The position numbers and the translations under genes are program-made. From NCBI GenBank assembly GCA_905182855.1, contig CAJJDA010000004.1, forward strand, positions 307,501 through 371,500: DNA of 64,000 nucleotides, written 5' to 3'. Below the pieces are notes generated by a model. It was not told the DNA's origin and did no database searches. It saw only the letters and a program-made list of their open reading frames with translations. This stretch comes from a gamma proteobacterium HTCC2207. Lineage in GTDB: Bacteria; Pseudomonadota; Gammaproteobacteria; Pseudomonadales; Porticoccaceae. Numbering within the stretch: position 1 is the stretch's first letter; every line of letters begins with the position of its first letter. Below are positions 29,296-40,178 of the stretch, in pieces.

Positions 29296-30809
29296 TTAGC
29301 TGCCCAGAAAAAACCGATAGGCATCGTTGTCGGTTTCATTGACATAGCGATAACCCAGAGCATCTAGAAACGCCCCTAATTCTCGCGCGTCTTTTTTCGA
29401 CGCCTGAAACCCCACAAGCACCCTTCCAAACGCCGAGCCATGGTTACGGTAATGGAACATCGAAATGTTGAGGCGCCCTCCCAGTTGAGCCAAGAAATGT
29501 AGCAGCGCCCCGGGACGTTCAGGAAATTCAAAACGATAGACCTGCTCTTCTCCGACCTGAGGTGAGCGACCGCCCACCATATGACGGATATGTAATTTGG
29601 CCATCTCATTATCAGTCATATCAGAGACCGTATAACCTTTGCCGGTAAGCTCGGCTACGAGCTCTGATCGGTCCTCGTCTGACGTCACTTTCATGCCGGC
29701 AAAAACCTGCGCATAGTTAGCGTCATTGTAACGATAGTTAAATTCGGAAATATTACGCCTACCCAATAACTTACAAAACGTCTGGAAGCTGCCTGGTTTC
29801 TCATCCAAGGTGACCGCCAAGACGGCTTCACGTTTCTCACCGGTTTCAGTGCGTTCAGATATGTAGCGCAGACGATCAAAATCAATGTTAGCGCCGCATT
29901 GAATAGACAGCAATGTCTGACCCTCAATACCATGCTGCTCAACATATTTTTTGAGGCCGGCAACACCCATTGCGCCCGACGGCTCACAGATAGCGCGCGT
30001 ATCGTTATAGACGTCTTTCACTGCGGCACAGATTTCATCTGTACTAACAGTGACTACCTCATCGACAAGGTCCTTGAGTATGCGAAAGGTTTCTTTGCCT
30101 ACCTGAGCAACAGCAGTACCGTCGGCGAATATGCCCACTTCTTTTAAACGCACGCGACGGCCAGCTTTCATAGCAGCATCTAGGCAGGCGGCGTCATCAG
30201 ATTCAACCGCAATGATTTTTACACCTGGGCGCACATGTTTGACATAGGCTGCCACACCGGCGCAGAGTCCACCCCCACCCACAGCAATAAAAATCGCGTC
30301 GAGCCTACCCGAATGCTGGCGTAAAATTTCCATCCCTATGGTTCCCTGTCCAGCAATAATATCTGGATCATCGAAGGGGTGAATATACGTTAACCCTCGC
30401 TCCTCACGAGCTTATTGGCATGCGCCGCGGCGGTGTCATAGTCATCGCCAATCAAGATCACCTTAGCTCCACGGGCCCGCACCGCATCAACCTTAATCAG
30501 TGGGGTTGTCTTAGGCATTACAATGGTTGCCTTAACACCCATTTTTTTGGCCGCTAACGCTAAACCCTGTGCATGGTTGCCCGCTGAAGCGGCTATCACG
30601 CCAGCGTCTAACTGCTCCTTTGGTAGCTGGCGCAATTTATTGTACGCGCCACGAAGTTTAAAGGAGAAGACCGGCTGCAAGTCTTCTCGTTTCAGTAAAA
30701 TCTCATTATTCAGTCGCTGCGAGAGTAACGGCGCGGCGTCGATTGGTGTTTCGATTGCCAAATCGTAGATGCGCGCCTCGAGAATTTTTTTCACATACTT
30801 TTGCAACAT
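29296..30809 (-). CDS. ilvA: Threonine ammonia-lyase, biosynthetic (frameshifted)
   Basis: IlvA deaminates threonine to 2-oxobutanoate, the first step towards isoleucine, and is inhibited by isoleucine through two C-terminal ACT-like domains. The PLP lysine is in PVFSFKLRGAYNKL, the SAGNHAQGLALAA and VGGGGLCAGVAAYV motifs follow, and both regulatory repeats are visible (EKPGSFQTF and ERPGALLHF). The frame stops after ANKLVRSEG near 30407 and resumes in the next frame with ERGLTYIHPFDDPDIIAGQG; one missing base explains it. The repaired length of 504 residues fits the long form. The start at 30809 gives MLQKYVKKILEARIYD as in pseudomonads. Divergent from rpiA. Confidence 0.95.
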
Positions 30810-30969
30810 TAGATTTCCAGTGTTCTTAATTATCAGGCAATGGTAGTTTGATCTAGACATTTTCGCCAGCCCAAAGACGTAAGCTTAGGGCTGGCAACGC
30901 TGATTTGTTGAGCAGATGGCCGTATACTAAGTCTCCTACTTTTGTCGCTATTAATGTTTGGAGCAATCT

Positions 30970-31650
30970 GTGAATCAAAATCAACTTAAAGAAGCCGTCG
31001 CACAGGCTGCTGTAGATTACGTGTTAACAAAAATTGATGATGGCAGTATCATCGGCATTGGCACAGGCTCAACAGCCAACTACTTTATTGATTTAATAGC
31101 CTTACACAAGCATAAGTTTCAGGGCACGGTAGCCAGCTCCGAAGCCTCGGCCGACAAGCTGCGCGCCCATGGCATTCAGGTTTTTGAACTGAATTCAGTC
31201 GCAGAGGTTACGGTATATGTCGACGGCGCAGACGAGGCCAATCCCCATCTTGAACTGATAAAAGGAGGTGGGGCGGCACTGACCCGTGAGAAAATTGTTA
31301 CTGCCGTGGCTGATGAGTTTGTCTGCATTGCGGATGAAAGCAAATGGGTGGACTATCTGGGAACGTTCCCCCTACCAGTTGAGGTCATACCTATGGCCCG
31401 CAGTTATGTTGCGCGTGAATTAGTTAAATTGGGCGGCGACCCCGTGTGGCGAGAAGGTGTGGTCACTGACAATGGTAATTTGATATTAGATGTTCACGGT
31501 CTCTATCCTACGGGCTCGGCCTGCAAACTGGAAGAACAGATCAACCAGATAACCGGCACAGTAACTAATGGCCTATTTGCGATTAAACCGGCCGACATAC
31601 TATTTTTGGCGACCCAGCAGGGCATTGTGACCCATACCGCAAACCCGTAG
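30970..31650 (+). CDS. rpiA: Ribose-5-phosphate isomerase A
   Basis: RpiA interconverts ribose-5-phosphate and ribulose-5-phosphate. Motifs are [43 protein letters not shown] and [12 protein letters not shown] place the start at the GTG at 30970 (226 residues), which has GGAG seven bases upstream; the in-frame TTG at 30958 is less likely. The ilvA-rpiA divergent pair is widely conserved in gammaproteobacteria. Confidence 0.94.
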   Translation: MNQNQLKEAVAQAAVDYVLTKIDDGSIIGIGTGSTANYFIDLIALHKHKFQGTVASSEASADKLRAHGIQVFELNSVAEVTVYVDGADEANPHLELIKGGGAALTREKIVTAVADEFVCIADESKWVDYLGTFPLPVEVIPMARSYVARELVKLGGDPVWREGVVTDNGNLILDVHGLYPTGSACKLEEQINQITGTVTNGLFAIKPADILFLATQQGIVTHTANP

Positions 31651-31731
31651 CACTTTAGTGATAGCAGCTGTAGCCGAGGTATAAACGGGGGTCTTTTATC
31701 CAGAGCAATTATTAACAGGGTCCTAGTCAGT

Positions 31732-32793
31732 TTAACCGCGAGTCAGCAAATCCCTCAGATCGATGATCGCCGCATTGGCGCGGCTGATATAAGAGGCCAT
31801 GACCAAGGAGTGATTCGCCAGCACACCAAAACCCTCGCCGTTTAATATCATTGGCGCATGGACTGCCTGCTGTGTCATCTCTAGCTCACGAATAATTTGC
31901 TGCACACTCACGAGTGCACCTTTCTTTTCCAAGACGCCTGCAAAATCAATTTCGACTGCCCGCAAAAAGTGTATTAACGCCCACGAGGTGCCACGCGCCT
32001 CGTAGTAAACATTATCAATACGCAACCAGCTGGTTTTTATAATCCTCTCACCGGGCGTCGGTGTCGACTGTCGCGCTCCCGAGGCACCAGCAAGATCAGT
32101 ATTAAGCCTTCTCTGCCCAACACTTGCAGAGAGGCGCTGGGATAAACTTCCAAGCCTTTTCTCAACAGTACCTAGCCAGTAACTAAGATTGTCGGCACGG
32201 GTATAAAACTGGGCATCAAACGCGTCATCATTCCCGAGTCGCTTTAAGTAGCCACCGAGATAGTCTCGCGCACCAGCATATTCACTTTCGGGCCAGGGCA
32301 CCGCCCAGCTGAGGTGATCAATATTAAAGCGGGGTTCGGCCAACGCCAAATCTGGGTCTTCAGTAGACTGGGACTGAGAGCGGCTGAAGGATTCCCGCAT
32401 CGCCTTGCTAAGATCTCGGACCTGCACAATAACCCCAAACTCCCAGCTGGGCAGATTATCTAGCCAGACACCCGGCGGAATAACGTCGTTGCTAAGATAG
32501 CCACCCGGCTTACTGAGCAGTATATCAATTACCTTCATCAGCGTTGCCGTGGTCACAGCACCGGGCGTCGCAGTAGCAAGATTGTCCGCTGAAGGTCGAA
32601 CATCAAACGACTCAGGCTCAGCACTCCAGTACCAACCTAGCGCGGTCAATAACAACAATACTATCAACAGCCCCATAATCCCAATACGCACGCCTTTGGG
32701 AGCTCGCTGGCCAAGATAATCCTCAGACACCGTATCACTGACCGCGCTATAGGAGCGACGCCACCGAGACTTTACGCGCCCATAAAAGCTCAT
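31732..32793 (-). CDS. DUF2333 family membrane protein
   Basis: This 353-residue protein of unknown function resembles the DUF2333 family. A single transmembrane segment at about residues 38-55 (IGIMGLLIVLLLLTALGWYW) is followed by a large periplasmic region. Blocks such as LLSKPGGYLSNDVIPPGVWLDN and TSWALIHFLRAVEIDF are typical of the family. It overlaps the PCuAC gene by one base (TAATG), so the two are coupled, though no functional link is known. Confidence 0.82.
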   Translation of the reverse strand: MSFYGRVKSRWRRSYSAVSDTVSEDYLGQRAPKGVRIGIMGLLIVLLLLTALGWYWSAEPESFDVRPSADNLATATPGAVTTATLMKVIDILLSKPGGYLSNDVIPPGVWLDNLPSWEFGVIVQVRDLSKAMRESFSRSQSQSTEDPDLALAEPRFNIDHLSWAVPWPESEYAGARDYLGGYLKRLGNDDAFDAQFYTRADNLSYWLGTVEKRLGSLSQRLSASVGQRRLNTDLAGASGARQSTPTPGERIIKTSWLRIDNVYYEARGTSWALIHFLRAVEIDFAGVLEKKGALVSVQQIIRELEMTQQAVHAPMILNGEGFGVLANHSLVMASYISRANAAIIDLRDLLTRG

Positions 32794-33242
32794 TAATGAT
32801 GCATCCCTGTCATTGGCTTCTGGATCAGGCTACGTGTTTCTGCCGTAAAACTAATGGTCCCGCATTGATCCGAGGCGATCTCCATCTGCGTAGTGTCTCC
32901 GACGTTAAGTGTCTTGTCTATGTCGAACAACATAATATGAAGGGTCCCCGGAGAGAAGGCAACCGTTTGGCCGGCGGCAACCAACACGCTATCCACCTTT
33001 CGCATTTGCATCATGCCCTGCGCGTGCTGGTGCTCATGGAACTCAACACGCGGGCTAATAGCGGAGGTGCCGCTCAGCAATCGGCAGTGGTTAAGGCTAT
33101 TATTCGTCACAGAAAGAAAGCCAGCTGTCATGGTCTGTCCCGGAGGCATGGTTCGGATATAGGCACTATTTACAGATAGATCAACGGCATGAACACCGAC
33201 CGATGCGGACAGTAATAGGATCAGAGTTGTGAGTTTTTGCAT
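32793..33242 (-). CDS. Copper chaperone PCu(A)C
   Basis: PCuAC proteins are periplasmic carriers that bind Cu(I) and help load cytochrome oxidase. With the start at the ATG at 33242 (GAGG six bases upstream) the protein is about 149 residues with a signal peptide ending near VHA. The conserved copper ligands fit the HxnMx21-22HxM pattern: VEFHEHQHAQGMMQMRKVD and PGTLHIMLFDI. The His-rich C-terminal MTGMHH could add a ligand. The gene is divergent from dsbD across 149 bp; DsbD can reduce copper-site proteins, so a shared copper/thiol role is plausible. Confidence 0.9.
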   Translation of the reverse strand: MQKLTTLILLLSASVGVHAVDLSVNSAYIRTMPPGQTMTAGFLSVTNNSLNHCRLLSGTSAISPRVEFHEHQHAQGMMQMRKVDSVLVAAGQTVAFSPGTLHIMLFDIDKTLNVGDTTQMEIASDQCGTISFTAETRSLIQKPMTGMHH

Positions 33243-33391
33243 TATGTACCTCATTTAAACTATAGCATGGTGTTGGGCGTAAGGACTTCTGAACAGACAT
33301 TTTTTAACGCCGACTACTGTCGCGAAATGTTACAGTACCTTGGACAAATTCGATAACCCCAATTAGCGGCAGCGCAGGATATTTGGCGACT

Positions 33392-35147
33392 ATGAAGAAA
33401 ATTACTACGTTTATTGCCTTGTTCATATTATGCATGAATGTGTCCACGGTCTTTGCACAAATTTCGCTGGACAGTGAACAGAGACCTGTACGAGCAGACC
33501 AATAGCCTCGTCAACGTCAGCGGCACTGATAGCAGCTTTGTTCCGGTGGAGCAGGCCTATCAGGTCAGTGTCAGAGTCGAGCAAAATCAACTGCTGCTCG
33601 ATTGGTCGATACGAGACGGCTATTACCTTTACCGAGATCGCTTTAAGTTTAATGCGGTCGATGCCAACAGCCAGCTTAGCCGCCCTATATTTACGGCAGG
33701 AAAGGTTAAGTGGGATGAGTATTTTGAGGCTGAATTAGAAGTCTATTATCGTCAAACCACTGTGATACTTCCCTTCAAGACGGATGCAGAGCAACTGGAA
33801 ATACAGATGGAATCTCAGGGCTGCGCGGACGCAGGGCTCTGTTATCCACCGTTTAAACAGTGGTTAACTGTTGACCTTACCAACGGCATCGCCGAAATCA
33901 GCGCCACTCCGTCCATTTCCGCCAAGGCAGCCAAAGCTACCGACAGCGACCCAAGTGAGGTTTCGTTGCTTTGGATTCTAACCTTTGCATTAGCTGGAGG
34001 TATGATTCTCAATTTAATGCCCTGTGTTTTTCCGGTACTTTCGATCAAGGCTATGAGCTTTGCCATGACCCACCAGACCGACCAGAGTAAGCGCAGTCAT
34101 GGCCTCGCCTACACCGCGGGTGTAGTCTCAAGCTTTGTGGCTATTGCAGCTGTAATGCTGTCACTGCGGGCCGCTGGAGAAGCCATTGGTTGGGGCTTTC
34201 AATTACAGTCTCCGCTATTTGTTATCTTTCTGATCTATTTATTTTTTGTGATGGGGTTAGCCTTTTCGGGTTATTTAGAAATTGGCAGTGGCCTGATGTC
34301 AGTTGGGCAGTCGGCAGATAATGATGACAGCCTGCCATCCTCTTTTATGACTGGCGTATTGGCAACCACAATAGCGAGCCCATGTACTGCTCCATTCATG
34401 GGCCCTGCTCTCGGGTATGCAATCGCCCAGCCTTCCTATGTGGCATTGCTAGTATTTGCCTTTTTAGGACTAGGCATGGCGCTGCCATTTGTTCTACTCA
34501 CATGGATACCCAGCCTAAGTAACAAGTTGCCCCGCCCCGGCCAGTGGATGGATACGTTTAAGCAGTTTTTAGCATTCCCTCTGTATTTGACTGCGGTTTG
34601 GCTGTTGTGGGTCGCTGGGCGTCAAACCAGCGTCGATGTAGCGGCAACCGTGGTCGCCGGCCTGGTATTAATCGCCATGGCCATCTGGCTATGGAAGCTC
34701 AAGCAGGCCTCCGGAGTGACTCGGAGCAAAACTCTTGCCGCCCTCTGTATCGCTATGGCGCTTACAGTGCCGGTTATGTCAGTGTCGAAATCCCAAGAGC
34801 CACCTCTTTGGCAGCCTTATTCTGAAGAGTTGCTCGGTGAACTCCGGCAGGCGGGCAAGCCAGTTTTTGTCAACCTGACAGCGGACTGGTGTATCACCTG
34901 CTTAGTCAACGAAAGGGTCGCTATTGGGTCAGACGCCTTTTATCAGTCGCTAGCTGAAAATAACATCACCTACCTTAAAGGTGACTGGACCAATAATGAT
35001 GCAAAGATCACAAAACTGTTAAATCAATACCAGCGCAGCGGCGTGCCGCTCTACCTGATGTACCCAAACGGGCCGGGCGAAGCAGAAATATTGCCGCAAA
35101 TACTTCTAAAACCCATGATTGCAGCGGCAATAAATCGAGCAAAGTAA
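33392..35147 (+). CDS. dsbD: Thiol:disulfide interchange protein DsbD (frameshifted)
   Basis: DsbD carries electrons from cytoplasmic thioredoxin to periplasmic partners. The ATG at 33392 opens a clean signal peptide (MKKITTFIALFILCMNVST, cleavage near VFA-Q), but that frame stops after about 35 codons. The next frame carries the mature protein from RDLYEQTNSLVN; one extra base near 33472-33482 explains the break. Domains follow as expected: N-terminal sensor with the cysteine pair around CADAGLCYPPF, eight membrane helices with LMPCVFPVL and IASPCTAPFMG, and a thioredoxin domain with DWCITC. The repaired length is about 584 residues. Confidence 0.93.
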
Positions 35148-35427
35148 CGATTTTGTAGATTTTAGCGTTTTCGAATTATAGGCTCATGTTTGGCGAATTT
35201 AATGCAACTTCGTCGTTAATGCGCCTCAAATTGGCGCGAAAATGCCCTTATATGAGCGCATCTTCGGATTTAAAGCCCCCTCAAATGGGTAACGCCCTGA
35301 AACGTGCCGATAAATTACCGTAAATTCCTCTAAATTCGGCGAAAATGCCATGATATGCTGAGTGCCTAGACAGTTCTGATGTTTTAGTGCAGACTGGCTT
35401 CTGTTCACTTCTTGTTAAGGCCTTATT

Positions 35428-35868
35428 ATGTCAACGATTCTGTTGTTGCACGGTCCAAATCTAAATCTTCTCGGTACCAGAGAGCCAGAGCTTTATGGGT
35501 CTATGTCTCTGACACAGATCAATCAACGCCTCACTGACTTAACGCTCTCAGCAGGCCACCATTTGCTGGCACTGCAAAGCAATGCCGAGTATGAGTTGAT
35601 TCAGCGCATTCATGATGCAAAGCAAGAGGCTGTAGATTTTATCATTTTCAATCCCGGTGCATTCACTCATACCAGTGTGGCGCTGCGCGACGCTCTGCTG
35701 GGCGTAGAGATCCCCTTTATCGAGGTGCACCTGTCTAACGTGCACGCTCGCGAGGAGTTTCGTCATCACTCGTATTTCTCAGACATTGCCGAGGGCGTTA
35801 TTTGCGGCTTTGGCCCTAAAAGTTATGACCTTGCCCTGCAGGCTGCGTTGGACAAGCTCAACCACTAG
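35428..35868 (+). CDS. aroQ: 3-dehydroquinate dehydratase, type II
   Basis: AroQ dehydrates 3-dehydroquinate in the shikimate pathway. The 146-residue protein has the type II motifs [20 protein letters not shown] with the catalytic tyrosine, [16 protein letters not shown] and [17 protein letters not shown]. It is 20 bp before accB, and aroQ-accB-accC is a common gammaproteobacterial operon. The 280-bp region upstream presumably holds the promoter; I see no clear gene there. Confidence 0.96.
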   Translation: MSTILLLHGPNLNLLGTREPELYGSMSLTQINQRLTDLTLSAGHHLLALQSNAEYELIQRIHDAKQEAVDFIIFNPGAFTHTSVALRDALLGVEIPFIEVHLSNVHAREEFRHHSYFSDIAEGVICGFGPKSYDLALQAALDKLNH

Positions 35869-35888
35869 TTACCGAAAGAGAGACTACA

Positions 35889-36351
35889 ATGGATATTCGT
35901 AAAGTTAAGAAGCTCATTGAATTGCTGGAGGATTCCAACATTAATGAGCTGGAAATTACTGAGGGTGAGGAATCAGTACGCATTAGCCGCGGCGTTCCTA
36001 TGGCATCTTATGCCCCACCGGCTTTAACCCCAGCACCCATGCATGGCCGCACCGCTTGCGCCAGCGCCGCCCCCCGTTGCAGCGCGCCCAACAGAGCCGG
36101 CCAGTGCAGACCTGGCGGGTCATGTTGTCCGCTCACCCATGGTAGGCAGCTTTTACGGCGCGCCAGCACCAGGTTCACCTGCCTTTGTCAGCGTCGGCCA
36201 GAAAGTTGCCTCCGGTGATGTACTCTGTATCATCGAAGCGATGAAAATGATGAATCAGATTGAAGCGGACAAGGACGGCACTATCGGCGCTATTTTGATC
36301 GAAGATGGTGAGCCCGTTGAGTTTGACCAGCCCATGTTCACCATTATCTAG
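35889..36351 (+). CDS. accB: Biotin carboxyl carrier protein of acetyl-CoA carboxylase (frameshifted)
   Basis: AccB carries the biotin of acetyl-CoA carboxylase in fatty-acid synthesis. The N-terminal helix region [20 protein letters not shown] is in the first frame. The Ala/Pro-rich linker is then split: frame one reads [10 protein letters not shown], while the next frame gives [20 protein letters not shown] and the biotinyl domain. One extra base at about 36036-36043 explains this. The biotin lysine is in [12 protein letters not shown]. The repaired length of 153 residues is exactly typical. Because AccB is essential, this break is almost surely an error in the sequence rather than a mutation. 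Confidence 0.95.
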
Positions 36352-36361
36352 GAGCCCGATC

Positions 36362-37702
36362 ATGCTCGATAAAGTGCTTATCGCCAATCGCGGCGAAATT
36401 GCCTTAAGAATACTGCGCGCCTGTAAAGAACTGGATATCAAAACGGTTGCCGTCCATTCTAAAATTGATGCTGACCTCAAACATGTCAAGCTGGCAGACC
36501 AGGCGGTATGTATTGGCCCAAACCCTTCACCGCAGAGCTATCTAAACGTTCCCGCTATTATTAGCGCGATGGAGATTTCTGGCGCTCAGGCGGTGCACCC
36601 AGGCTATGGATTCTTAGCAGAGAATGCTGATTTCGCCGAACAGGTGGAAAATAGTGGTTTTGTATTTATTGGTCCCACCGCGGAGGTAATCCGTGTCATG
36701 GGCGACAAGGTAGCGGCTATCAGGGCTATGAAGGCCGCAGGTGTGCCAACGGTGCCCGGTTCTGATGGCCCCCTGTCAAACGATCCTGAACAACTAAAAA
36801 CCACGGCACTGCGTATTGGCTATCCGGTGATTATCAAGGCAGCCGCAGGTGGCGGTGGTCGCGGTATGCGGGTGGTCGAGAACGAGCAGGCACTAGTCAA
36901 CGCAGTAGCTATTACTAAGACCGAAGCCACGGCGGCGTTTGGTGATGGTACGGTCTATATGGAGAAGTTTTTACAAAATCCCCGCCATGTTGAAGTGCAG
37001 GTTTTGTCCGATGGTCAGGGACATGCAATCCATCTAGGCGACCGCGACTGTTCACTGCAGCGCCGGCATCAGAAAGTCCTAGAAGAGGCTCCGGCACCTG
37101 GAATTCCTGAAGAGGCACGTCAGGCTGTTTTCGAAAGCTGCGTCAATGCCTGTATTCAGATCAACTATCGCGGTGCTGGCACGTTTGAATTTCTCTACGA
37201 AGATGGCTGCTTTTACTTTATCGAAATGAACACAAGAGTTCAGGTAGAGCATCCCGTGTCAGAGATGATTACCGGTGTTGATATTGTCAAGGAACAACTG
37301 CTAATTGCGAGCGGTAGGCCATTGAGCTTTAAGCAGGAAGACATTATTTTTCGCGGCCATTCGTTTGAATGCCGAATCAATGCGGAAGACCCAGTGACCT
37401 TTATGCCCCAGCCCGGCACCATTATTGCTTACCATGCTCCCGGCGGTAACGGCGTGCGCGTTGATTCACACATATACAATGGTTATCGGGTGCCCCCTAA
37501 CTATGACTCACTAATCGGCAAGATTATCACTTATGGCCGCGACAGAAGCTCTGCCTTATCCAGAATGCGCAATGCCCTTGATGAAATGGTTATTGACGGG
37601 ATTAAAACCAACATTGATTTACATGCTGATTTAGTCCGCGACGAAGCCTTTAAAAAGGGCGGCGTCAACATTCATTATCTGGAAAAGAAACTAGGGCTAT
37701 AG
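36362..37702 (+). CDS. accC: Biotin carboxylase subunit of acetyl-CoA carboxylase
   Basis: AccC carboxylates the biotin on AccB with ATP and bicarbonate. It is an ATP-grasp enzyme of 446 residues from the ATG at 36362. Motifs are [50 protein letters not shown] and [17 protein letters not shown]. An in-frame upstream ATG at 36305 overlaps accB and is not conserved. The 10-bp gap after accB fits an operon, and prmA follows after 26 bp. Confidence 0.97.
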   Translation: MLDKVLIANRGEIALRILRACKELDIKTVAVHSKIDADLKHVKLADQAVCIGPNPSPQSYLNVPAIISAMEISGAQAVHPGYGFLAENADFAEQVENSGFVFIGPTAEVIRVMGDKVAAIRAMKAAGVPTVPGSDGPLSNDPEQLKTTALRIGYPVIIKAAAGGGGRGMRVVENEQALVNAVAITKTEATAAFGDGTVYMEKFLQNPRHVEVQVLSDGQGHAIHLGDRDCSLQRRHQKVLEEAPAPGIPEEARQAVFESCVNACIQINYRGAGTFEFLYEDGCFYFIEMNTRVQVEHPVSEMITGVDIVKEQLLIASGRPLSFKQEDIIFRGHSFECRINAEDPVTFMPQPGTIIAYHAPGGNGVRVDSHIYNGYRVPPNYDSLIGKIITYGRDRSSALSRMRNALDEMVIDGIKTNIDLHADLVRDEAFKKGGVNIHYLEKKLGL

Positions 37703-37728
37703 CCTCTCCAGCCCGACCGAGTAACGCT

Positions 37729-38610
37729 ATGCAATGGCTACAATTACTGATTGATGTGACTCGAGAACGCAGCGCCATGGTTGAAGACGCCATGCTTGAG
37801 TGCGGTGCGGTCTCCGTGACCCTTGAAGATGCAGCAGATCAACCGATCTACGCGCCGGGTATTGGAGAGCAGCCTCTGTGGGATAACTGCACAGCCAAGG
37901 CGCTATTTTCTGCTTCCATCGATATTGCCCGTCCTTATCGGCGGCTTTCTGATCTACTTGGATCTGCACCTGCCGTGCGCTGGGAACTACTCGAAGACAA
38001 GGACTGGTCGGAAGAGTGGAAGAAGTATTTCCAGCCGCTGAAATGTGGCACTCGTCTTTGGATCTGTCCCAGCTGGATCGATCCACCAGAACCCAGCGCG
38101 ATCAATCTGAGTCTTGATCCCGGCCTGGCGTTTGGTACAGGCAGCCACCCCACCACCCATCTTTGCTTGCGTTGGATCGACCAACAGGACCTCACCGGAA
38201 AAATTGTGATTGATTATGGATGCGGATCTGGCATTTTAGGTATTGCTGCACTGTTGCTGGGCGCAGAAAAAGTCTATGCCGTAGACAATGATCCCCAGGC
38301 GCTGCTTGCCAGTCGCGACAATGCCCAGCGCAACCAAATTGTCGATGATCGACTAATGACTTTTCTACCCGAGGATGTTCCCAGAGACCTCAAAGCCGAA
38401 GTCATGCTGGCAAACATTTTAGCCGCACCGCTAATACAGCTAGCACCCGTGATCAGCGACCTGACCGGCGCCAACGGGCTGCTCTGCCTGTCGGGCCTGT
38501 TAGAAAGCCAGATAGATGATGTGTCCGAACCCTACTTAGCACATTTCGACTTTTCCACAGCTGCCAGCCAATCTGATTGGAGTCAACTAAGCGCTATCAA
38601 AGTGCGCTAA
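37729..38610 (+). CDS. prmA: Ribosomal protein L11 methyltransferase
   Basis: PrmA trimethylates ribosomal protein L11. The N-terminal substrate-binding domain (MQWLQLLIDVTRERSAMVED) is followed by DWSEEWKKYFQPLKCGTRLW, LDPGLAFGTGSHPTTHLCL and the SAM motif VIDYGCGSGILGIAALLLGA, then MLANILAAPL. The 293-residue length is normal. It is the last gene of the aroQ-accB-accC-prmA run. About 243 bp without a convincing gene separate it from dusB. Confidence 0.96.
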   Translation: MQWLQLLIDVTRERSAMVEDAMLECGAVSVTLEDAADQPIYAPGIGEQPLWDNCTAKALFSASIDIARPYRRLSDLLGSAPAVRWELLEDKDWSEEWKKYFQPLKCGTRLWICPSWIDPPEPSAINLSLDPGLAFGTGSHPTTHLCLRWIDQQDLTGKIVIDYGCGSGILGIAALLLGAEKVYAVDNDPQALLASRDNAQRNQIVDDRLMTFLPEDVPRDLKAEVMLANILAAPLIQLAPVISDLTGANGLLCLSGLLESQIDDVSEPYLAHFDFSTAASQSDWSQLSAIKVR

Positions 38611-38853
38611 CCATCGTACAGAGCTACAATCTCCGCTGTCTTGAGAGCGGATGTCGCGCACCTTAGGGATACAGCAATCTGGCAGGACAACCAATGAGTA
38701 AAATTCTCAGGCCTGCAGGCCACACACTATTGCGAGCAAACTTATTATCGATTTGTCCAATTGATCACTTTTTAATCAGGAGCGCAGAGGTTATTATGGC
38801 GTTTTGGTTAATCTCAATTCCATAAGCTAAAGTCAAAAAATATAGAGAACCAC

Positions 38854-39840
38854 TTGTTTACTATTGGCCCATACACAGTGCAAAATAAAACGGTTCTAGC
38901 CCCAATGGCTGGCGTGACCGATTTGCCATTTCGACAGCTTTGTCGAGAGATGGGTGCCGGGCTTGTGGTCTCTGAGATGGTGGCCTCTGACCCCAGCACC
39001 TGGGGCACCAGGAAATCTCGCCTGCGCATTCAGTTTGGTGATGAACCGGCTCCGCGTTCGGTGCAGATTGCGGGTTATGATCCTCTGATGATGGCCGAGG
39101 CTGCGCGATTTAATGTATCTCAGGGCGCGCAAATCATCGATATCAATATGGGCTGTCCGGCAAAGAAAGTCTGCAAGCGCGCTGCAGGGTCCGCGTTGCT
39201 CCAAGACCCAAAGCTGGTAAGCGACATTCTGCATGCAGTCGTTGCAGCCGTCGATGTGCCTGTCACCTTAAAAATCCGCACCGGTTGGGATCGTCACAAT
39301 CGCAATGCAGTTACCATCGCCAAGATAGCCGAAGAAGCTGGTGTAGCGGCTCTAGCTGTCCATGGCCGCACCCGCGCCTGCCGCTTTGTCGGCGAAGTGG
39401 AGTACGACACCATTGCACAGGTGGTTGAGGCAGTATCAATTCCTGTGCTAGCCAATGGCGATATCAGCACCCCAGAAAAAGCCCAGTTCGTGCTGCAATA
39501 TACTGGCGCTGCAGCCGTCATGATTGGCCGCGCGACTCAGGGTAGCCCTTGGGTATTTAAGCAGATCAATCATTACCTTGAGATCGGCACATTGTTGCCA
39601 CCGCCGAGCTTAGATGAGGCAGGTGCCATAATGCTGCGGCACTTGATAGCCCTGCACGACTTCTATGGCGAAGTGGGTGGCACCTTAATCTCAAGAAAAC
39701 ATATTGGCTGGTACATAAATCCTATGGCCGGCGGTAAGCAATTTACCCAGCAATTTAATAAACTAGAAAGCACTATGGAACAGCAGGCGTCACTGCGGCA
39801 GTTTTTCGAAAGTGCTCAATATCAGGAACAGGCCGCATGA
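38854..39840 (+). CDS. dusB: tRNA-dihydrouridine synthase B
   Basis: DusB reduces uridine to dihydrouridine in the D-loop of tRNAs using FMN. Motifs are LAPMAGVTDLPFRQLCREMG, DINMGCPAKKVCKRAAGSALL with the catalytic cysteine, LKIRTGWD and VHGRTRACRF. The start is a TTG at 38854, giving MFTIGPYTVQNKTVLAPMAG, which matches the family N-terminus; no in-frame ATG lies nearby. Its stop overlaps the fis start by 4 bp. The dusB-fis operon is conserved from Escherichia coli to pseudomonads, and growth-rate control at a shared promoter is known in enterics. Confidence 0.95.
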   Translation: MFTIGPYTVQNKTVLAPMAGVTDLPFRQLCREMGAGLVVSEMVASDPSTWGTRKSRLRIQFGDEPAPRSVQIAGYDPLMMAEAARFNVSQGAQIIDINMGCPAKKVCKRAAGSALLQDPKLVSDILHAVVAAVDVPVTLKIRTGWDRHNRNAVTIAKIAEEAGVAALAVHGRTRACRFVGEVEYDTIAQVVEAVSIPVLANGDISTPEKAQFVLQYTGAAAVMIGRATQGSPWVFKQINHYLEIGTLLPPPSLDEAGAIMLRHLIALHDFYGEVGGTLISRKHIGWYINPMAGGKQFTQQFNKLESTMEQQASLRQFFESAQYQEQAA

Positions 39841-40154
39841 CATCAGAAGAAAATATAGAGCGTGACACGCCAGAAAAAATGTCAGACGCAAATCCTTACT
39901 CAGATAACAATCAGATTACACAGTCCCAGCAGTCTCTACGCTACAGTGTAGCCGAAGCCATGCAGCGCTATTTCCACGACCTTGATGGCCAAAATACCAC
40001 AGGCCTCTATGAGTTAGTCATGAATGAAGTGGAGCCGCCGCTACTTGCCGCTGCAATGCATTATACTCGCCAAAACCAAACTAGAACCGCCGAAATACTC
40101 GGCGTCAACCGCGGCACCCTGCGCAAGAAATTAAAACAATACAACCTTCTGTAA
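39837..40154 (+). CDS. fis: DNA-binding protein Fis
   Basis: Fis is a nucleoid-associated regulator that bends DNA and activates rRNA promoters. The C-terminal helix-turn-helix QNQTRTAEILGVNRGTLRKKLKQYNLL and the preceding LYELVMNEVEPPLL segment are diagnostic. The N-terminus is longer and less conserved than in Escherichia coli. The protein has 105 residues and its ATG overlaps the dusB stop. purH follows after 24 bp, so purH may be read from the same transcript. Confidence 0.96.
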   Translation: MTSEENIERDTPEKMSDANPYSDNNQITQSQQSLRYSVAEAMQRYFHDLDGQNTTGLYELVMNEVEPPLLAAAMHYTRQNQTRTAEILGVNRGTLRKKLKQYNLL

Positions 40155-40178
40155 TTACTGTTTCAATTTGAGGAATCC

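Noticed and set aside
38694-38825. A 43-codon frame starting MSKILRPAGHTLL upstream of dusB
   Set aside because: There is a weak AGGA upstream, but no clear signal, hydrophobic or domain pattern. It may just be part of the dusB leader.
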